This document shows, piece after piece, positions 22,413-32,919 of a stretch of DNA of 64,000 nt. Source of the stretch: Gammaproteobacteria bacterium (GTDB lineage: Bacteria; Pseudomonadota; Gammaproteobacteria; Pseudomonadales; JAUIET01); NCBI GenBank assembly GCA_030431775.1, contig JAUIHW010000007.1, positions 62,001 to 126,000 on the forward strand, written 5' to 3'. A program made the position numbers and the translations under genes. The notes under the pieces were generated by a model. That model searched no databases and had not been told where the DNA came from. It saw nothing but the letters and a program-made list of their open reading frames with translations. The first letter of the stretch is position 1; each line of letters starts with the position of its first letter.

Positions 22413-22787
22413 ATGGGTGATTTCCATAAAGTTCGGCTAAGGTTAAGTAACGGGGACGATAATGACGGCTTCCCTGATTTCGACAGTGATCTGGCGATTG
22501 AAGAGGCCCGCCCCGCACTAAAAAAGCCACCGCTGTATAAGGTGGTTCTGATGAACGACGATTACACCCCGATGGAGTTCGTTGTTCACGTATTGGAGCG
22601 GTTTTTCCACTTAGGTCGGGAGCAAGCGACTCAAATTATGCTGACGGTTCATACCAAGGGAAAGGCAGTTTGTGGCGTTTTCACCCGCGATGTAGCAGAA
22701 ACAAAGGCAAGCCAGGTCAATCATTACGCTCGTGAGAACGAACACCCTTTGCTCTGTGAAATTGAAGTGGCAGATGACCAGGATTGA
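22413..22787 (+). CDS. clpS: ATP-dependent Clp protease adaptor ClpS
   Basis: ClpS binds N-end-rule substrates and delivers them to ClpAP. The 124 residues have a flexible N-terminal extension followed by the core: [23 protein letters not shown] with the NDD motif that lines the N-degron pocket, and [18 protein letters not shown]. Clients would be proteins with N-terminal Leu, Phe, Trp or Tyr, which the bpt and aat products at 25.4-26.9 kb create. It is followed by clpA after 20 nt in the standard order. Confidence 0.96.
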   Translation: MGDFHKVRLRLSNGDDNDGFPDFDSDLAIEEARPALKKPPLYKVVLMNDDYTPMEFVVHVLERFFHLGREQATQIMLTVHTKGKAVCGVFTRDVAETKASQVNHYARENEHPLLCEIEVADDQD

Positions 22788-22807
22788 GACGTTGAGGTAG
22801 CATCTGA

Positions 22808-25075
22808 ATGTTGAGCAAAGATCTTGAGAACACGCTGAACGACGCTTTTCGTGAAGCGCGGTCAAAACGTCATGAATTCATGACGGTTGAGCACCTGCTG
22901 TTGGCACTGTTGGACAACAGTGTTGCAGCCGATGTGTTGTTGGCTTGCGGTATTGATATGCCCAAGCTTCGTGACGAATTGGATGACTTTGTCGACTCAA
23001 CGACCCCAATTATTCCGGAAGAAGCGGAAGACCGGGAAACCCAGCCGACTTTGGGCTTTCAGCGCGTGCTGCAGCGCGCAGTTTTCCATGTCCAGTCCTC
23101 AGGTAAAAAGGAAGTGTCCGGTGCCAATGTTCTGGTCGCAATCTTTTCTGAACAGGAAAGCCAGGCCGTTTATTTTCTTAAACAGCAGCGAGTGGCTCGC
23201 ATTGATGTAGTCAACTACATTTCGCACGGCATTTCCAAGGTGTCGGGGCAGAATGAATCCATGATGGATCAGGAAGCGGCTGGCCAGGACGAAGAGCTGA
23301 CGGCGGGTGAGCAACAACAAAGCAGCCTGGAAAGGTTTGCTCTGGATTTGAATGTGGAAGCCAAAGCCGGGCGCATTGACCCACTGGTTGGGCGCAGCTA
23401 TGAGGTTGAACGGGTGGCGCAAATTCTGGCCCGCCGACGAAAAAACAATCCACTGTTGGTCGGTGAGTCCGGAGTGGGTAAAACCGCTATTGCAGAGGGC
23501 CTGGCAAAGCAAATTGTCGATGGCGAAGTACCGGATGTGCTCAAGGACAGTATCGTCTATTCACTCGACATGGGTGCGCTTCTGGCGGGCACCAAGTACC
23601 GTGGTGATTTTGAGAAGAGATTCAAAGCCTTATTGGGTGAACTTAAAAAGCAGGAAGAGGCTATCCTGTTCATTGATGAGATACACACCATCATCGGGGC
23701 CGGTGCGGCTTCCGGTGGTGTGATGGATGCGTCTAACTTGCTGAAACCGATTCTGGCCAGCGGTAATTTGCGCTGCATCGGTTCAACAACATTTCAGGAA
23801 TTTCGCGGAATTTTTGAAAAAGACCGTGCTTTGACCCGTCGATTCCAGAAGGTGGACGTCCCCGAGCCCAGCGTGGATGAGACCTATGCGATTCTAAAAG
23901 GGCTTAAATCGCGCTTTGAGGAGCATCACGGCTTGCGTTACACCCACAAAGCGTTGCGGGCGGCAGCCGAGCTGGCGGAACGCTACATTAACGACCGGTT
24001 CCTGCCAGACAAGGCCATTGATGTCATCGATGAAGCCGGTGCTCATCAGCAGTTGTTACCCGAGGCGAAACGCAAGAAAACCATTGGCGTGCATGAAGTT
24101 GAAGCCATCGTGGCGCAGATCGCCCGAATTCCGACCAAAAGTGTGTCAAGCTCTGACAAAAAAGCGCTCGCCAATCTGGACGACGACCTTAAACGGGTGG
24201 TGTTTGGCCAGGACAAGGCGATTGAAGCCCTGGCAACTGCCATCAAGCTGTCGCGCGCGGGGCTGAACTCCCCGGACAAGCCGATTGGCTCGTTCCTGTT
24301 TGCCGGCCCAACTGGTGTTGGTAAAACGGAAGTCTCCCAGCAGCTTGCGAAAATAATGGGCCTGGAACTGGTGCGCTTCGATATGTCTGAATACATGGAG
24401 CGACACACGGTGTCCCGCCTGATAGGCGCTCCTCCTGGCTACGTCGGTTTCGACCAGGGCGGCCTGTTGACCGACGCCGTGACCAAAAACCCGCACTGCG
24501 TGGTTTTGCTGGACGAAATCGAGAAAGCGCACCCGGAGGTTTTCAATTTATTGCTGCAGGTTATGGATCACGGCACCCTGACTGACAACAACGGCCGGCC
24601 GGCGGACTTCCGTAATGTTGTGCTGATCATGACCACCAATGCTGGTGCCGAGGCCCTAAGCCGAAATACCATTGGCTTTGTGCAGCAGGATCACAGCTCC
24701 GACGGTATGGAAGCGTTGAAACGCATGTTTACACCGGAGTTCCGTAACCGTTTGGATGCGGTCATCCAGTTTGACTCGCTGCCCGAAGAGGTTGTACTGA
24801 CGGTTGTCGATAAATTCCTGTTTCAGCTGCAAACTCAGCTGGATGAGAAAAAAGTTTTACTGGAGGTGGACGATAGCGCCCGGCGTTGGTTGGTTTCTGA
24901 AGGTTACGACAAGAATATGGGCGCTCGGCCGATGGCTCGGGTCATTCAGGAAAACATCAAGAAGCCGCTGGCTGAAGCGGTATTGTTCGGTGAGCTGTCC
25001 AGCCATGGTGGGACAGTGCATGTGACTGTCAAGGATGGCAAGCTCAGCCTTGAATTCGAGGCCACCGACGGCTAA
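22808..25075 (+). CDS. clpA: ATP-dependent Clp protease ATP-binding subunit ClpA
   Basis: ClpA is the hexameric AAA+ unfoldase that feeds ClpP. The 755 residues show the N-terminal Clp-N repeats (about 1-145), AAA module D1 with Walker [14 protein letters not shown] and Walker [15 protein letters not shown], and module D2 with [13 protein letters not shown] and [15 protein letters not shown], then the C-terminal D2-small domain. Length and organisation match E. coli ClpA (758). It is in an operon with clpS and convergent with infA, 8 nt apart. ClpP is not in the window. Confidence 0.97.
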   Translation: MLSKDLENTLNDAFREARSKRHEFMTVEHLLLALLDNSVAADVLLACGIDMPKLRDELDDFVDSTTPIIPEEAEDRETQPTLGFQRVLQRAVFHVQSSGKKEVSGANVLVAIFSEQESQAVYFLKQQRVARIDVVNYISHGISKVSGQNESMMDQEAAGQDEELTAGEQQQSSLERFALDLNVEAKAGRIDPLVGRSYEVERVAQILARRRKNNPLLVGESGVGKTAIAEGLAKQIVDGEVPDVLKDSIVYSLDMGALLAGTKYRGDFEKRFKALLGELKKQEEAILFIDEIHTIIGAGAASGGVMDASNLLKPILASGNLRCIGSTTFQEFRGIFEKDRALTRRFQKVDVPEPSVDETYAILKGLKSRFEEHHGLRYTHKALRAAAELAERYINDRFLPDKAIDVIDEAGAHQQLLPEAKRKKTIGVHEVEAIVAQIARIPTKSVSSSDKKALANLDDDLKRVVFGQDKAIEALATAIKLSRAGLNSPDKPIGSFLFAGPTGVGKTEVSQQLAKIMGLELVRFDMSEYMERHTVSRLIGAPPGYVGFDQGGLLTDAVTKNPHCVVLLDEIEKAHPEVFNLLLQVMDHGTLTDNNGRPADFRNVVLIMTTNAGAEALSRNTIGFVQQDHSSDGMEALKRMFTPEFRNRLDAVIQFDSLPEEVVLTVVDKFLFQLQTQLDEKKVLLEVDDSARRWLVSEGYDKNMGARPMARVIQENIKKPLAEAVLFGELSSHGGTVHVTVKDGKLSLEFEATDG

Positions 25076-25083
25076 GCGATTGT

Positions 25084-25302
25084 CTAGCGCTCCCGATAGG
25101 TAATGCGCCCTTTGCTCAGGTCGTAAGGCGTTAACTCAACTTTGACCTTGTCTCCGGTCAGAATTCGGATGTAGTTCTTGCGCATCTTCCCAGAAATATG
25201 GGCAGTCACTACGTGGCCGTTTTCCAGCTTCACGCGGAAGGTGGTGTTCGGCAAGGTGTCGATTACCTCGCCATCCATTTCAATGTTGTCTTCTTTTGCC
25301 AT
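25084..25302 (-). CDS. infA: Translation initiation factor IF-1
   Basis: A 72-residue OB-fold protein ([44 protein letters not shown]) that binds the 30S A-site during initiation. Length equals E. coli IF-1. It is convergent with clpA (8 nt gap) and follows bpt by 129 nt. No tRNA gene is present beside it, unlike the tRNA-Ser next to infA in some enterobacteria. Confidence 0.97.
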   Translation of the reverse strand: MAKEDNIEMDGEVIDTLPNTTFRVKLENGHVVTAHISGKMRKNYIRILTGDKVKVELTPYDLSKGRITYRER

Positions 25303-25431
25303 ATTGGCTTTGTAAAACCTGCGTTCTGTCTAGCGGCGGCGAATTTTGCCGCAAATTAATGGAATAAGCAAAGGTTTCCGGGTTTAAGCCCGAGGTATCT
25401 GCTATTTTCAACGAACTAACCGGACAGGGCA

Positions 25432-26139
25432 CTAGTTCAACAATACCCAGTCATCATTCACATACAATTCCAATGGACGGTATTGGGACTTGTAGCTCAT
25501 TTTGGGGCATTGCTTTATCCAATACCCGAGATAAAGCGCGGGTAACTGCAGTTGTCGCGCGTATTCAATTTGCCACAGAATGGCTAAGGCCCCCAGGCTG
25601 CGTTTCGACTCGTCGGGGTCGAAAAATGTGTACACGGCGGACAGGCCGTTCTCCATCACGTCCAGCACAGCGACAGCCAGCGGACGTTCATTGTCTTCAA
25701 AGACCACAAAACGGGTGGATTCCCAGGCACAATTCAGGAAAGAGTCGTATTGGTCTTGTGACGGCGGGTACATATCGCCTTCCCTATGGCGCGCGGCGAT
25801 ATAGCGCTCATACAAGTCAAAATAGCAGTCAGCGGAAATATCGGAGAGCTGGCGGATGTGCAGATCTGCATTGCGCCTAAGAATGCGCCGCTGCTGACGG
25901 TTGGGCTCGAACAATGCGACCGGTATCCGCGCTGGGATGCAGGCCTGGCAGTCTTTACAATGTGGCCGATACAGGTGAGTGCCGCTGCGACGAAAGCCAA
26001 GCTCGGAAAGACGTGCATAGGCACTGCCATCGATGTCCGCACTCGGATCAACAAACAGTGTGGTGGCTTCCTGATCCTCAAGATAAGAACACTCATGGGG
26101 ATAGGTTGCGAAAATTTTTAGTTTTGACAGTACCGTCAC
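25432..26139 (-). CDS. bpt: Aspartate/glutamate leucyltransferase (bacterial protein transferase)
   Basis: Bpt attaches leucine from Leu-tRNA to proteins with N-terminal Asp or Glu, making N-degrons for ClpS/ClpAP. The 235 residues start with a conserved ATYPHECSYLEDQEA segment, then GFRRSGTHLYRPHCKDCQACIPARIPV, with a clustered set of cysteines, and YTFFDPDESKRSLGALAILWQI in the GNAT-like core. The start is GTG at 26139 without a strong ribosome site. It follows aat by 24 nt, and both act in the same pathway. Confidence 0.94.
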   Translation of the reverse strand: MTVLSKLKIFATYPHECSYLEDQEATTLFVDPSADIDGSAYARLSELGFRRSGTHLYRPHCKDCQACIPARIPVALFEPNRQQRRILRRNADLHIRQLSDISADCYFDLYERYIAARHREGDMYPPSQDQYDSFLNCAWESTRFVVFEDNERPLAVAVLDVMENGLSAVYTFFDPDESKRSLGALAILWQIEYARQLQLPALYLGYWIKQCPKMSYKSQYRPLELYVNDDWVLLN

Positions 26140-26163
26140 GGATCGATCGCCCTGGCGACTTGC

Positions 26164-26880
26164 TCATTGATTGAGCAAATCCTCAGTGCCCAATGATATC
26201 GACCAAGCGCCGATTTGGCCACCGTCGTTCACAAAGCGTGTGAGATAGTGCGCAAATTGTGAGCGGCTGATCATCTGCGCGCCCAGGCTGCGCAGGTGAG
26301 GGTTATCGACCTGGCAGTCGATGATTGCAAAATCATGTCGGTTCAAGTGGTGGCACAGCGCTACCAAGGCCACTTTGGACGCGTCGGGGCGCAGGGAAAA
26401 CATGGATTCGCCAAAAAAAACCCGGCCGAGTGCCAGCCCATAAGATCCTCCGCACAACACATCGCCATCCCAGACTTCAATGCTGTGGGCAATGCCACGC
26501 GCGTGCAGTTCATTGTACGCCGCGATCATCGCTGGGGTTATCCAGGTGCCATCGCTATGCGCCCGCGGAGCTGCGCAGGCGCGAATGACACGATCGAAGG
26601 CCCGATCGGCGCTGACCTGAAATCGCCTGCTGCGCAGGGTTTTGCGCAGTGACCTGGAAAGGTGGAGGTTGGAGGGAAACAGAACGCAGCGTGGGTCCGG
26701 TGACCACCAGAGAATGGGTTGACCCTCCTCGTACCACGGGAACACGCCATTCTGGTAAGCGATTAGCAGCCGCTCACAGCTCAAATCACCACCAATCGCC
26801 AACAAACCATTCGGTTCTTCGAGCGCGCTGGACAAGGGAGGGAAGCTGTAGTCAGACTTGGCCAGCCAAGGTACATTCAT
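26164..26880 (-). CDS. aat: Leucyl/phenylalanyl-tRNA-protein transferase
   Basis: Aat adds Leu or Phe to proteins with N-terminal Lys or Arg, creating ClpS-recognised N-degrons. The 238-residue protein begins [15 protein letters not shown], followed by [40 protein letters not shown], a hallmark stretch, and [12 protein letters not shown] and [20 protein letters not shown]. The ATG at 26880 is chosen because these are the usual first residues; an in-frame ATG 39 codons upstream would reach into the ftsK promoter region. Divergent from ftsK. Confidence 0.95.
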   Translation of the reverse strand: MNVPWLAKSDYSFPPLSSALEEPNGLLAIGGDLSCERLLIAYQNGVFPWYEEGQPILWWSPDPRCVLFPSNLHLSRSLRKTLRSRRFQVSADRAFDRVIRACAAPRAHSDGTWITPAMIAAYNELHARGIAHSIEVWDGDVLCGGSYGLALGRVFFGESMFSLRPDASKVALVALCHHLNRHDFAIIDCQVDNPHLRSLGAQMISRSQFAHYLTRFVNDGGQIGAWSISLGTEDLLNQ

Positions 26881-26960
26881 AACGTGAATTGTTGCCTTAA
26901 TGCGCCCAGAGAGCGGTGTTAAGCTCGATTTCCTAAATATAGCAGAATGCCGTTTTTTCC

Positions 26961-29258
26961 ATGAATACTGACACCAGAGTTGCGCACCACTGGGCACGTG
27001 AGGGCGTGTTTATCGGCTTGCTGGCGGTTGGCCTGTATTTATTGCTCGCATTGGCAAGTTTTGACCCGGCCGACCCAGGGTGGTCTCAGACTGGTGGCCC
27101 TGGTCCTGTTCGCAATGCCATGGGCGCCAGTGGGGCCTGGTTTGCCGATGTGTTGTTTTCCTTGTTCGGTGTCATGGCCTACTTGTTTCCAGGCATGCTA
27201 TTTCTGCGCAGTTGGCTGATTTTTCGCGATAAGGATGATGAATTCGCCCTGGAGTGGGTGACCTTGATTATTCGAGTGATTGGCTTCGTGCTGGTCATGG
27301 TCAGCGCCACCTGTCTGGTTGGCTTGAATGTGCAATCTCAGAGTGTTCTTCCATTTGGCCAGGGAGGCGTGCTTGGCCGCGAACTGGCTGAGGTTTCCAT
27401 GAGCGCATTCAATCTGCTTGGCAGTCGAGTCATCATGCTGGCCGTGGGTTTATTCGGCTTAACGGTTTTTACCGACATCTCATGGCTGCAACTGATGGAT
27501 CGGGTTGGGATTAAAGTGCTCAATACCAGCAGCCTCGTATGGGGTCAGCTGCAACACTGGCAAGACCTCTGGAATGATCGCCGCTTGGTTCAGGAAGCGG
27601 TTCAACAGCGGCAAACCAAGGTGGAAGAGCGTCTGGAACAGCGCAAGGACCGGCCGGCCCCAAGAATTGAACCACTGGCCAGCCCGCCGGAAACCGGTGA
27701 GCGTCTGCAGAAAGAGAAGCAAGGTAAACTTTTTGAAAGCACCGGCTCTGGAGAACTGCCACCGTTGGCACTGCTCGATGAGGCGCAGCCACAGGATCGC
27801 AAAGGTTATTCGGAAGAATCCTTGCAGGCGCTGTCCAAGCTTCTGGAGCTGAAACTAAATGATTTTGGAATTCAGGCAGAAGTGGTTGCGGTCTATCCCG
27901 GGCCAGTGATTACGCGCTTTGAAATTCAGCCAGCTGCCGGTACCAAAGCCAGTCGGATCAGCAATCTTGCCAGAGATCTGGCGCGCTCCCTGGCGGTCAT
28001 CAGCGTCCGAGTCGTTGAAGTGATTCCGGGTAAGTCTGTGGTTGGTATCGAGATTCCAAATGAAGATCGCGAAGTGGTTTTCCTGCGTGAAGTTCTTAGT
28101 TCCAAAGCCTACGAAAGCTCACGATCTCCAGTCAGTATTGCATTGGGCCATGATATTTCCGGTGAACCGGTTGTCGTTGACCTGGCGAAAATGCCCCACC
28201 TGCTGGTGGCAGGAACCACCGGGTCCGGTAAGTCTGTCGGCGTTAATGCCATGCTGCTCAGTATGTTGTACAAAGCCGGACCGGATCAGGTGCGGCTGCT
28301 GATGGTCGATCCGAAAATGCTGGAGTTGTCGGTTTACGATGGTATTCCGCATTTGCTGACTCCCGTCATTACTGACATGAAGGAAGCCGCCAACGGCTTA
28401 CGTTGGTGCGTGGCCGAAATGGAACGGCGTTATAAGCTTATGGCCTCTCTGGGTGTGCGGAACTTAGCCGGTTATAACAAAAAAGTCAGTGACGCCATTG
28501 CTGCCGGCTCACCATTGACCGACCCGGCCTGGAAACCCGACCCGCTGCAGGCCGAGGAAGAGCAGCAAGCGCCCGAGTTGGAACACCTGCCCTTGATTGT
28601 GGTCGTGATCGACGAATTCGCCGACATGATGATGATTGTGGGCAAGAAGGTAGAGCAATTGATCGCACGCATAGCGCAAAAGGCGAGGGCTGCCGGGATC
28701 CATCTCATCCTCGCTACTCAGCGCCCGTCGGTTGATGTCATAACCGGACTCATCAAAGCCAATGTTCCGACCCGAATCGCTTTTCAGGTATCAAGTAAAG
28801 TTGATTCGCGCACCATACTCGATCAGGGAGGCGGCGAACAGCTGCTCGGGCACGGTGATATGCTCTACCTGCCTCCTGGCAGTGGGGTGCCTGTCAGGGT
28901 GCACGGCGCCTTTGTTGCCGATGAAGAAGTACACCGGGTAGTCAGCGATTGGAAGCAGCGTGGTGAACCCAATTACATTGAAGGGCTGCTGGAAGAAAGT
29001 TCGGCCGGTTCGGACGCCGTTGCCGGCTTGGCTGGCATTGATCAATCAGATGAAGAATCTGACCCTCTATATGATGAAGCTGTAGCCTTTGTTACCGAAT
29101 CCCGCAAAGCATCGATATCTTCAGTTCAGCGGAAGCTTAGAATTGGTTACAATCGCGCCGCAAGAATGATTGAAACCATGGAGTCAGCCGGTGTTGTTTC
29201 GGAAATGGGTAGTAACGGAAATCGGGAAGTGTTGGCGCCTGCCCCCCCCAAAGACTAA
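26961..29258 (+). CDS. ftsK: DNA translocase FtsK
   Basis: FtsK moves chromosome termini through the septum and activates XerCD recombination at dif. The 765 residues have an N-terminal membrane domain with about four helices (roughly 15-175), a short charged linker (about 210-275), the RecA-like motor with Walker [13 protein letters not shown] and Walker [14 protein letters not shown], and the C-terminal gamma winged-helix domain ([33 protein letters not shown]) that reads KOPS. The linker is far shorter than in E. coli FtsK (1329 residues) and like Pseudomonas and SpoIIIE forms. Its 3' end overlaps the possible start region of lolA. Confidence 0.96.
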   Translation: MNTDTRVAHHWAREGVFIGLLAVGLYLLLALASFDPADPGWSQTGGPGPVRNAMGASGAWFADVLFSLFGVMAYLFPGMLFLRSWLIFRDKDDEFALEWVTLIIRVIGFVLVMVSATCLVGLNVQSQSVLPFGQGGVLGRELAEVSMSAFNLLGSRVIMLAVGLFGLTVFTDISWLQLMDRVGIKVLNTSSLVWGQLQHWQDLWNDRRLVQEAVQQRQTKVEERLEQRKDRPAPRIEPLASPPETGERLQKEKQGKLFESTGSGELPPLALLDEAQPQDRKGYSEESLQALSKLLELKLNDFGIQAEVVAVYPGPVITRFEIQPAAGTKASRISNLARDLARSLAVISVRVVEVIPGKSVVGIEIPNEDREVVFLREVLSSKAYESSRSPVSIALGHDISGEPVVVDLAKMPHLLVAGTTGSGKSVGVNAMLLSMLYKAGPDQVRLLMVDPKMLELSVYDGIPHLLTPVITDMKEAANGLRWCVAEMERRYKLMASLGVRNLAGYNKKVSDAIAAGSPLTDPAWKPDPLQAEEEQQAPELEHLPLIVVVIDEFADMMMIVGKKVEQLIARIAQKARAAGIHLILATQRPSVDVITGLIKANVPTRIAFQVSSKVDSRTILDQGGGEQLLGHGDMLYLPPGSGVPVRVHGAFVADEEVHRVVSDWKQRGEPNYIEGLLEESSAGSDAVAGLAGIDQSDEESDPLYDEAVAFVTESRKASISSVQRKLRIGYNRAARMIETMESAGVVSEMGSNGNREVLAPAPPKD

Positions 29259-29889
29259 TCGTGGTACGTGGCTTGCAGCAATTCTTGTTCTGCTGTTACA
29301 AGGTGCCGGTGTTGCTTTGGCGGAGAACTCCAACGCAGCTCAAGAACTGCAAGAGGCTATTGCTGGTCTCAATACCTACCAAGCCAGATTCCATCAGACC
29401 GTCCGTGATGAGACGGATCAGATTCTGCATGAGTCTACCGGATTTGTGCAGCTGCAGCGTCCTGAGAAGATGTACTGGCGCAGTGAGCAACCTTTCCAGT
29501 CTGTGACGGTCAGTAGCGACCAGGTGTTATGGCACTATGACATTGACCTTGAGCAGGTAAGTCGGAGCAAGCTAACGGAGGATGTTAGTGAGACGCCCGC
29601 TCTGATTCTCAGTGGTGATCCGGAAACTCTTAAGCAACATTTTACGGTCAGCAAACAAGCACCCGGCAAGAACAGCTTCCATTTGCTACCATTATCTGCA
29701 AGCAGTGTGTTTACCAGCCTGCGATTCAGCTTTGACCCCGAGGGGCAGCTTCATAGTATGGAGATTGTGGATTCGCTTGGGCAAACAACCTCTATAAATT
29801 TCACCGATATTCTGCTGAACAAACCGCTGGATGAGTCCCTGTTTATTTTTCAGGTACCTGACGGTGTAGACCTGATTGACAATGGCTGA
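29170..29889 (+). CDS. lolA: Outer-membrane lipoprotein carrier protein LolA
   Basis: LolA carries lipoproteins through the periplasm to LolB. A signal peptide is visible ([19 protein letters not shown] before ENSN), then [50 protein letters not shown] and a C-terminal region of the right size. The start is uncertain. The only in-frame ATG is at 29170, 89 nt inside ftsK, which would put 35 residues before the hydrophobic core. In-frame GTG and TTG codons follow at 29191 and 29194. The overlap includes a run of eight cytosines at 29242-29249. It overlaps the start of rarA at its 3' end. Confidence 0.87.
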   Translation: MKPWSQPVLFRKWVVTEIGKCWRLPPPKTNRGTWLAAILVLLLQGAGVALAENSNAAQELQEAIAGLNTYQARFHQTVRDETDQILHESTGFVQLQRPEKMYWRSEQPFQSVTVSSDQVLWHYDIDLEQVSRSKLTEDVSETPALILSGDPETLKQHFTVSKQAPGKNSFHLLPLSASSVFTSLRFSFDPEGQLHSMEIVDSLGQTTSINFTDILLNKPLDESLFIFQVPDGVDLIDNG

Positions 29890-31219
29890 CGCTCTGGAGG
29901 CCTCAGAGCCGCTGGCCTCGGCGCTGCGTCCGCGAACGGTTGATGAATTTGTCGGTCAGTCACACATTTTGGGGCCAAATAAGCCTTTGCGTCGCTCCAT
30001 TGAAGCCGGCAGATTGCATTCCATGCTGTTTTGGGGCCCGCCTGGGGTGGGCAAAACAACGCTCGCAAATATTGTTGCCGCCCACAGTAATGCAGCGCTC
30101 GAGTACCTGTCGGCGGTAATGGCCGGAGTAAAAGACATTCGGGCCGCAGTGGAGCGTGCACAGCAGCGTCTGGCGAGCACCCAACAGTCAACCATTCTGT
30201 TTGTCGATGAAGTGCATCGCTTTAATAAGGCCCAGCAGGACGCATTTCTGCCATTTGTTGAAGACGGCACTATCACTTTCCTTGGGGCAACCACGGAAAA
30301 CCCTTCCTTTGAATTAAACAACGCTTTGTTGTCACGTAGCCGGCTGTACGTGCTGCGCCCGCTCTCTGATACAGAGCTTGCAGAAATACTGCACCGAGCC
30401 TTGAACAAATTGGGGCCACATTATGAGCTTGAGAGCAGTGCGCTGGACTGTTTGGTGGCGCACGCCGACGGTGATGCGCGGCGGGTGCTTAATCTGCTTG
30501 AACTGGCGCTGCAACTGCTTGAAGAAGGCGAATCTTGCGTGGGCCTCACTCACGTAGAAACTGTAGTGCAGGACCGCTGGCGCCGCTTCGATAAGGGAGG
30601 CGATGCTTTTTATGAGCAGATTTCAGCTCTGCATAAAGCGGTACGTGGCAGCTCGCCTGATGCGGCGCTGTATTGGTTTCAGCGCATGCTTGATGGCGGG
30701 TGCGACCCGAGTTACATCGCCCGACGCATGCTACGTATGGCCAGTGAAGACATCGGCAATGCTGACCCTCGCGCACTATCTCTGACTCTGGATGCGTGGC
30801 AGGCATTTGAACGCCTCGGAAGCCCGGAAGGTGAATTGTCGCTGGCACAAGCACTTTTGTATTTGGCGTGCGCGCCAAAAAGCAATGCGGTGTATCAGGC
30901 ATTCAATAAGAGCCTGGAGGAAGTGCGCGGCAGTCCATCCTATGATGTTCCACTACATCTCAGAAATGCGGCTACCAGGCTCACCAAAAGCATGGGCTAT
31001 GGCGCAGAGTATCGCTATGCGCACGATGAGGAAGGCGCATTCGCGGCTGGGGAAAGTTACTTCCCGGAAGAAACCGCCGGAACAAGATATTATTTTCCCA
31101 GCGACCGGGGCTTAGAGCAAAAAATTTCGGCAAAGTTAGAGTATTTGCGCAAGCTAGATTCGACCAGCTCGCAGCAGCGCTATGCAGTCACACATAGCAA
31201 GGAAGGTGACAGGAAATGA
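29882..31219 (+). CDS. rarA: Replication-associated recombination protein A (AAA+ ATPase)
   Basis: RarA (MgsA) is a clamp-loader-like AAA+ ATPase that acts at stalled replication forks. The roughly 445-residue protein shows LRPRTVDEFVGQSHILG, Walker A GPPGVGKTT, Walker B ILFVDEVHRFNKAQQDAFLP, sensor motif GATTENPSFELN, and the C-terminal MgsA domain (GSSPDAALYWFQRMLDGG, RRMLRMASEDIGNADP). The ATG at 29882 is used; a TTG two codons earlier is possible. It overlaps lolA by 8 nt and crcB by 4 nt, as part of an ftsK-lolA-rarA-crcB-serS-cysG transcription unit. Confidence 0.95.
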   Translation: MADALEASEPLASALRPRTVDEFVGQSHILGPNKPLRRSIEAGRLHSMLFWGPPGVGKTTLANIVAAHSNAALEYLSAVMAGVKDIRAAVERAQQRLASTQQSTILFVDEVHRFNKAQQDAFLPFVEDGTITFLGATTENPSFELNNALLSRSRLYVLRPLSDTELAEILHRALNKLGPHYELESSALDCLVAHADGDARRVLNLLELALQLLEEGESCVGLTHVETVVQDRWRRFDKGGDAFYEQISALHKAVRGSSPDAALYWFQRMLDGGCDPSYIARRMLRMASEDIGNADPRALSLTLDAWQAFERLGSPEGELSLAQALLYLACAPKSNAVYQAFNKSLEEVRGSPSYDVPLHLRNAATRLTKSMGYGAEYRYAHDEEGAFAAGESYFPEETAGTRYYFPSDRGLEQKISAKLEYLRKLDSTSSQQRYAVTHSKEGDRK

Positions 31220-31596
31220 CTTTGCTTTGGGTTGCTCTCGGGGGCGCGCTTGGTGCAGTACTGCGGTATCTGGCCATGTCGGCTACTCAACAAAAATTGG
31301 CTTACTCGGCGTGGGCCGCACCGTTGTCGACCTTGTTAGTGAATGTGTTCGGTTCTTTCCTGTTGGGCGCGCTGTATGTGGTGCTTCATGATAAAATTGG
31401 CCTGGAGTCCCAATGGCGCCACTTGCTCAGTGTTGGTTTTCTGGGTGCCTTTACCACATTTTCAACCTTTTCACTTGATGCCGTGCACTTATTGGAAGCT
31501 GGCCACTATTTGAATGCAGCAGGCTACATTACTGCCAGCGTCGGCTTATGTATTGTTGCCTGTTGGCTGGCAATGCAAGTCGTTCGAATACTTTAG
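31216..31596 (+). CDS. crcB: Fluoride ion channel CrcB/Fluc
   Basis: A 126-residue inner-membrane protein with four hydrophobic segments that exports toxic fluoride as a dual-topology dimer. Family motifs are GGALGAVLRYLA, NVFGSFLLGALY and GFLGAFTTFSTFSLD, the last holding the phenylalanine/threonine track of the pore. The ATG overlaps the rarA stop (ATGA). No fluoride riboswitch is possible immediately upstream because the gene is embedded in coding sequence, so expression here appears tied to the operon. Confidence 0.94.
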   Translation: MTLLWVALGGALGAVLRYLAMSATQQKLAYSAWAAPLSTLLVNVFGSFLLGALYVVLHDKIGLESQWRHLLSVGFLGAFTTFSTFSLDAVHLLEAGHYLNAAGYITASVGLCIVACWLAMQVVRIL

Positions 31597-31608
31597 GAAG
31601 AATACAGA

Positions 31609-32919
31609 ATGCTGGATGAGAAGTTATTACGTCGGGATATTCATCACGTCGCGGAACAGATGCGTCGACGTGGCATTGAGTTAGACGTTGTTGCCTTTAA
31701 CGAGTTGGAAGCTCACCGTAAGGATCTTGATATAAGACTCCAGGCGCTGCAGGCTGAGCGTAATGCGGCTGCCAAGAAGATCGGTGAATTAATAAAAGGT
31801 GGCATGGCCGTGGAAGAGGCGAAAAAGCAGCAAGCTGAGCAGCAGAAGAGCCTTGAGCAACAGCTTGAAAGCGTAAAAAAACAGCAGGCTGACGTGCGGC
31901 TGCAGCTTGATGAGTTGCTGCTGTCACTGCCGAATATTCCAGCATCTGATGTTCCCGATGGTGACGACGAATCGGCTAATCTGGAGTTGTTGCGTTGGGG
32001 GCAACCGAAAAATTTTGAGTTTGCCGCCAAAGATCACGTTGATCTGGGTGAGCGTAACGGCTTGCTGGACTTTGAGCTTGGAAGCAAGATTACCGGCAGT
32101 CGATTCGTTGTCATGCGTCGCGACGTCGCCCGACTCCATAGAGCATTAATTCAATTCATGCTCGACCTGCACATTAATGAGCATGGCTATGAAGAGGTTT
32201 ACGTGCCGTTCATGGTAAACACAGCCTCAATGACCGGCACCGGCCAACTGCCCAAATTCGCTGAAGACAGTTTCTCTTTGGCCACCGATTCTGGAACAGA
32301 ATTTTATCTGATCCCGACGGCTGAAGTGCCTGTGACCAATATTGTTCGTGACACCATTATTGCAAGCCAGGACAACCCCGACCTTGGTGAATTGCCTCTG
32401 CGCTTTGTTTGTCACAGCCCGTGTTTTCGCAGCGAGGCAGGGAGTTACGGGCGCGATACCCGCGGTATGATTCGGCAACATCAGTTTGAAAAAGTCGAGT
32501 TGGTTCAGATCGTTCGCCCAGACGAGTCCCCACAAGCCCATGAAGAGCTGACAGGCCACGCAGAAAAGGTTCTGCAGTTGTTGGAACTGCCTTATCGAAA
32601 AGTGAGTCTTTGCACTGGTGATCTTGGTTTTAGTGCACAGAAAACCTATGATCTGGAAGTGTGGCTGCCGGGGCAGCAAGCGTATCGTGAGATATCGTCC
32701 TGCAGTAATTTTGCAGACTATCAGGCCCGCCGTTTGCACGCCCGTTGGCGAAATCCGACAAGCAACAAGCCTGAATTGGTTCACACTCTGAATGGCTCCG
32801 GTCTGGCCATAGGTCGTACTCTGGTTGCTGTGCTAGAGAATTATCAAAACGCAGACGGCACGATCTCTGTGCCGGAAAGCCTTCGCCCCTATCTGGGCGG
32901 GCGGGAATCTCTGCTTTAG
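31609..32919 (+). CDS. serS: Seryl-tRNA synthetase
   Basis: Class II aminoacyl-tRNA synthetase charging tRNA-Ser and tRNA-Sec. The 436 residues have the N-terminal antiparallel coiled coil for tRNA binding (about 30-105, rich in Gln/Lys/Glu), motif 2 [26 protein letters not shown], and motif 3 [19 protein letters not shown]. The length is normal for the family. It begins 12 nt after crcB. Its TAG stop shares a base with the GTG start of cysG. Confidence 0.97.
   Translation: MLDEKLLRRDIHHVAEQMRRRGIELDVVAFNELEAHRKDLDIRLQALQAERNAAAKKIGELIKGGMAVEEAKKQQAEQQKSLEQQLESVKKQQADVRLQLDELLLSLPNIPASDVPDGDDESANLELLRWGQPKNFEFAAKDHVDLGERNGLLDFELGSKITGSRFVVMRRDVARLHRALIQFMLDLHINEHGYEEVYVPFMVNTASMTGTGQLPKFAEDSFSLATDSGTEFYLIPTAEVPVTNIVRDTIIASQDNPDLGELPLRFVCHSPCFRSEAGSYGRDTRGMIRQHQFEKVELVQIVRPDESPQAHEELTGHAEKVLQLLELPYRKVSLCTGDLGFSAQKTYDLEVWLPGQQAYREISSCSNFADYQARRLHARWRNPTSNKPELVHTLNGSGLAIGRTLVAVLENYQNADGTISVPESLRPYLGGRESLL

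Noticed and set aside
25303-25431. Possible tRNA gene beside infA, as in some relatives
   Set aside because: The 129-nt gap has no cloverleaf pattern, no GTTCRA-type T loop with pairing arms and no CCA end.
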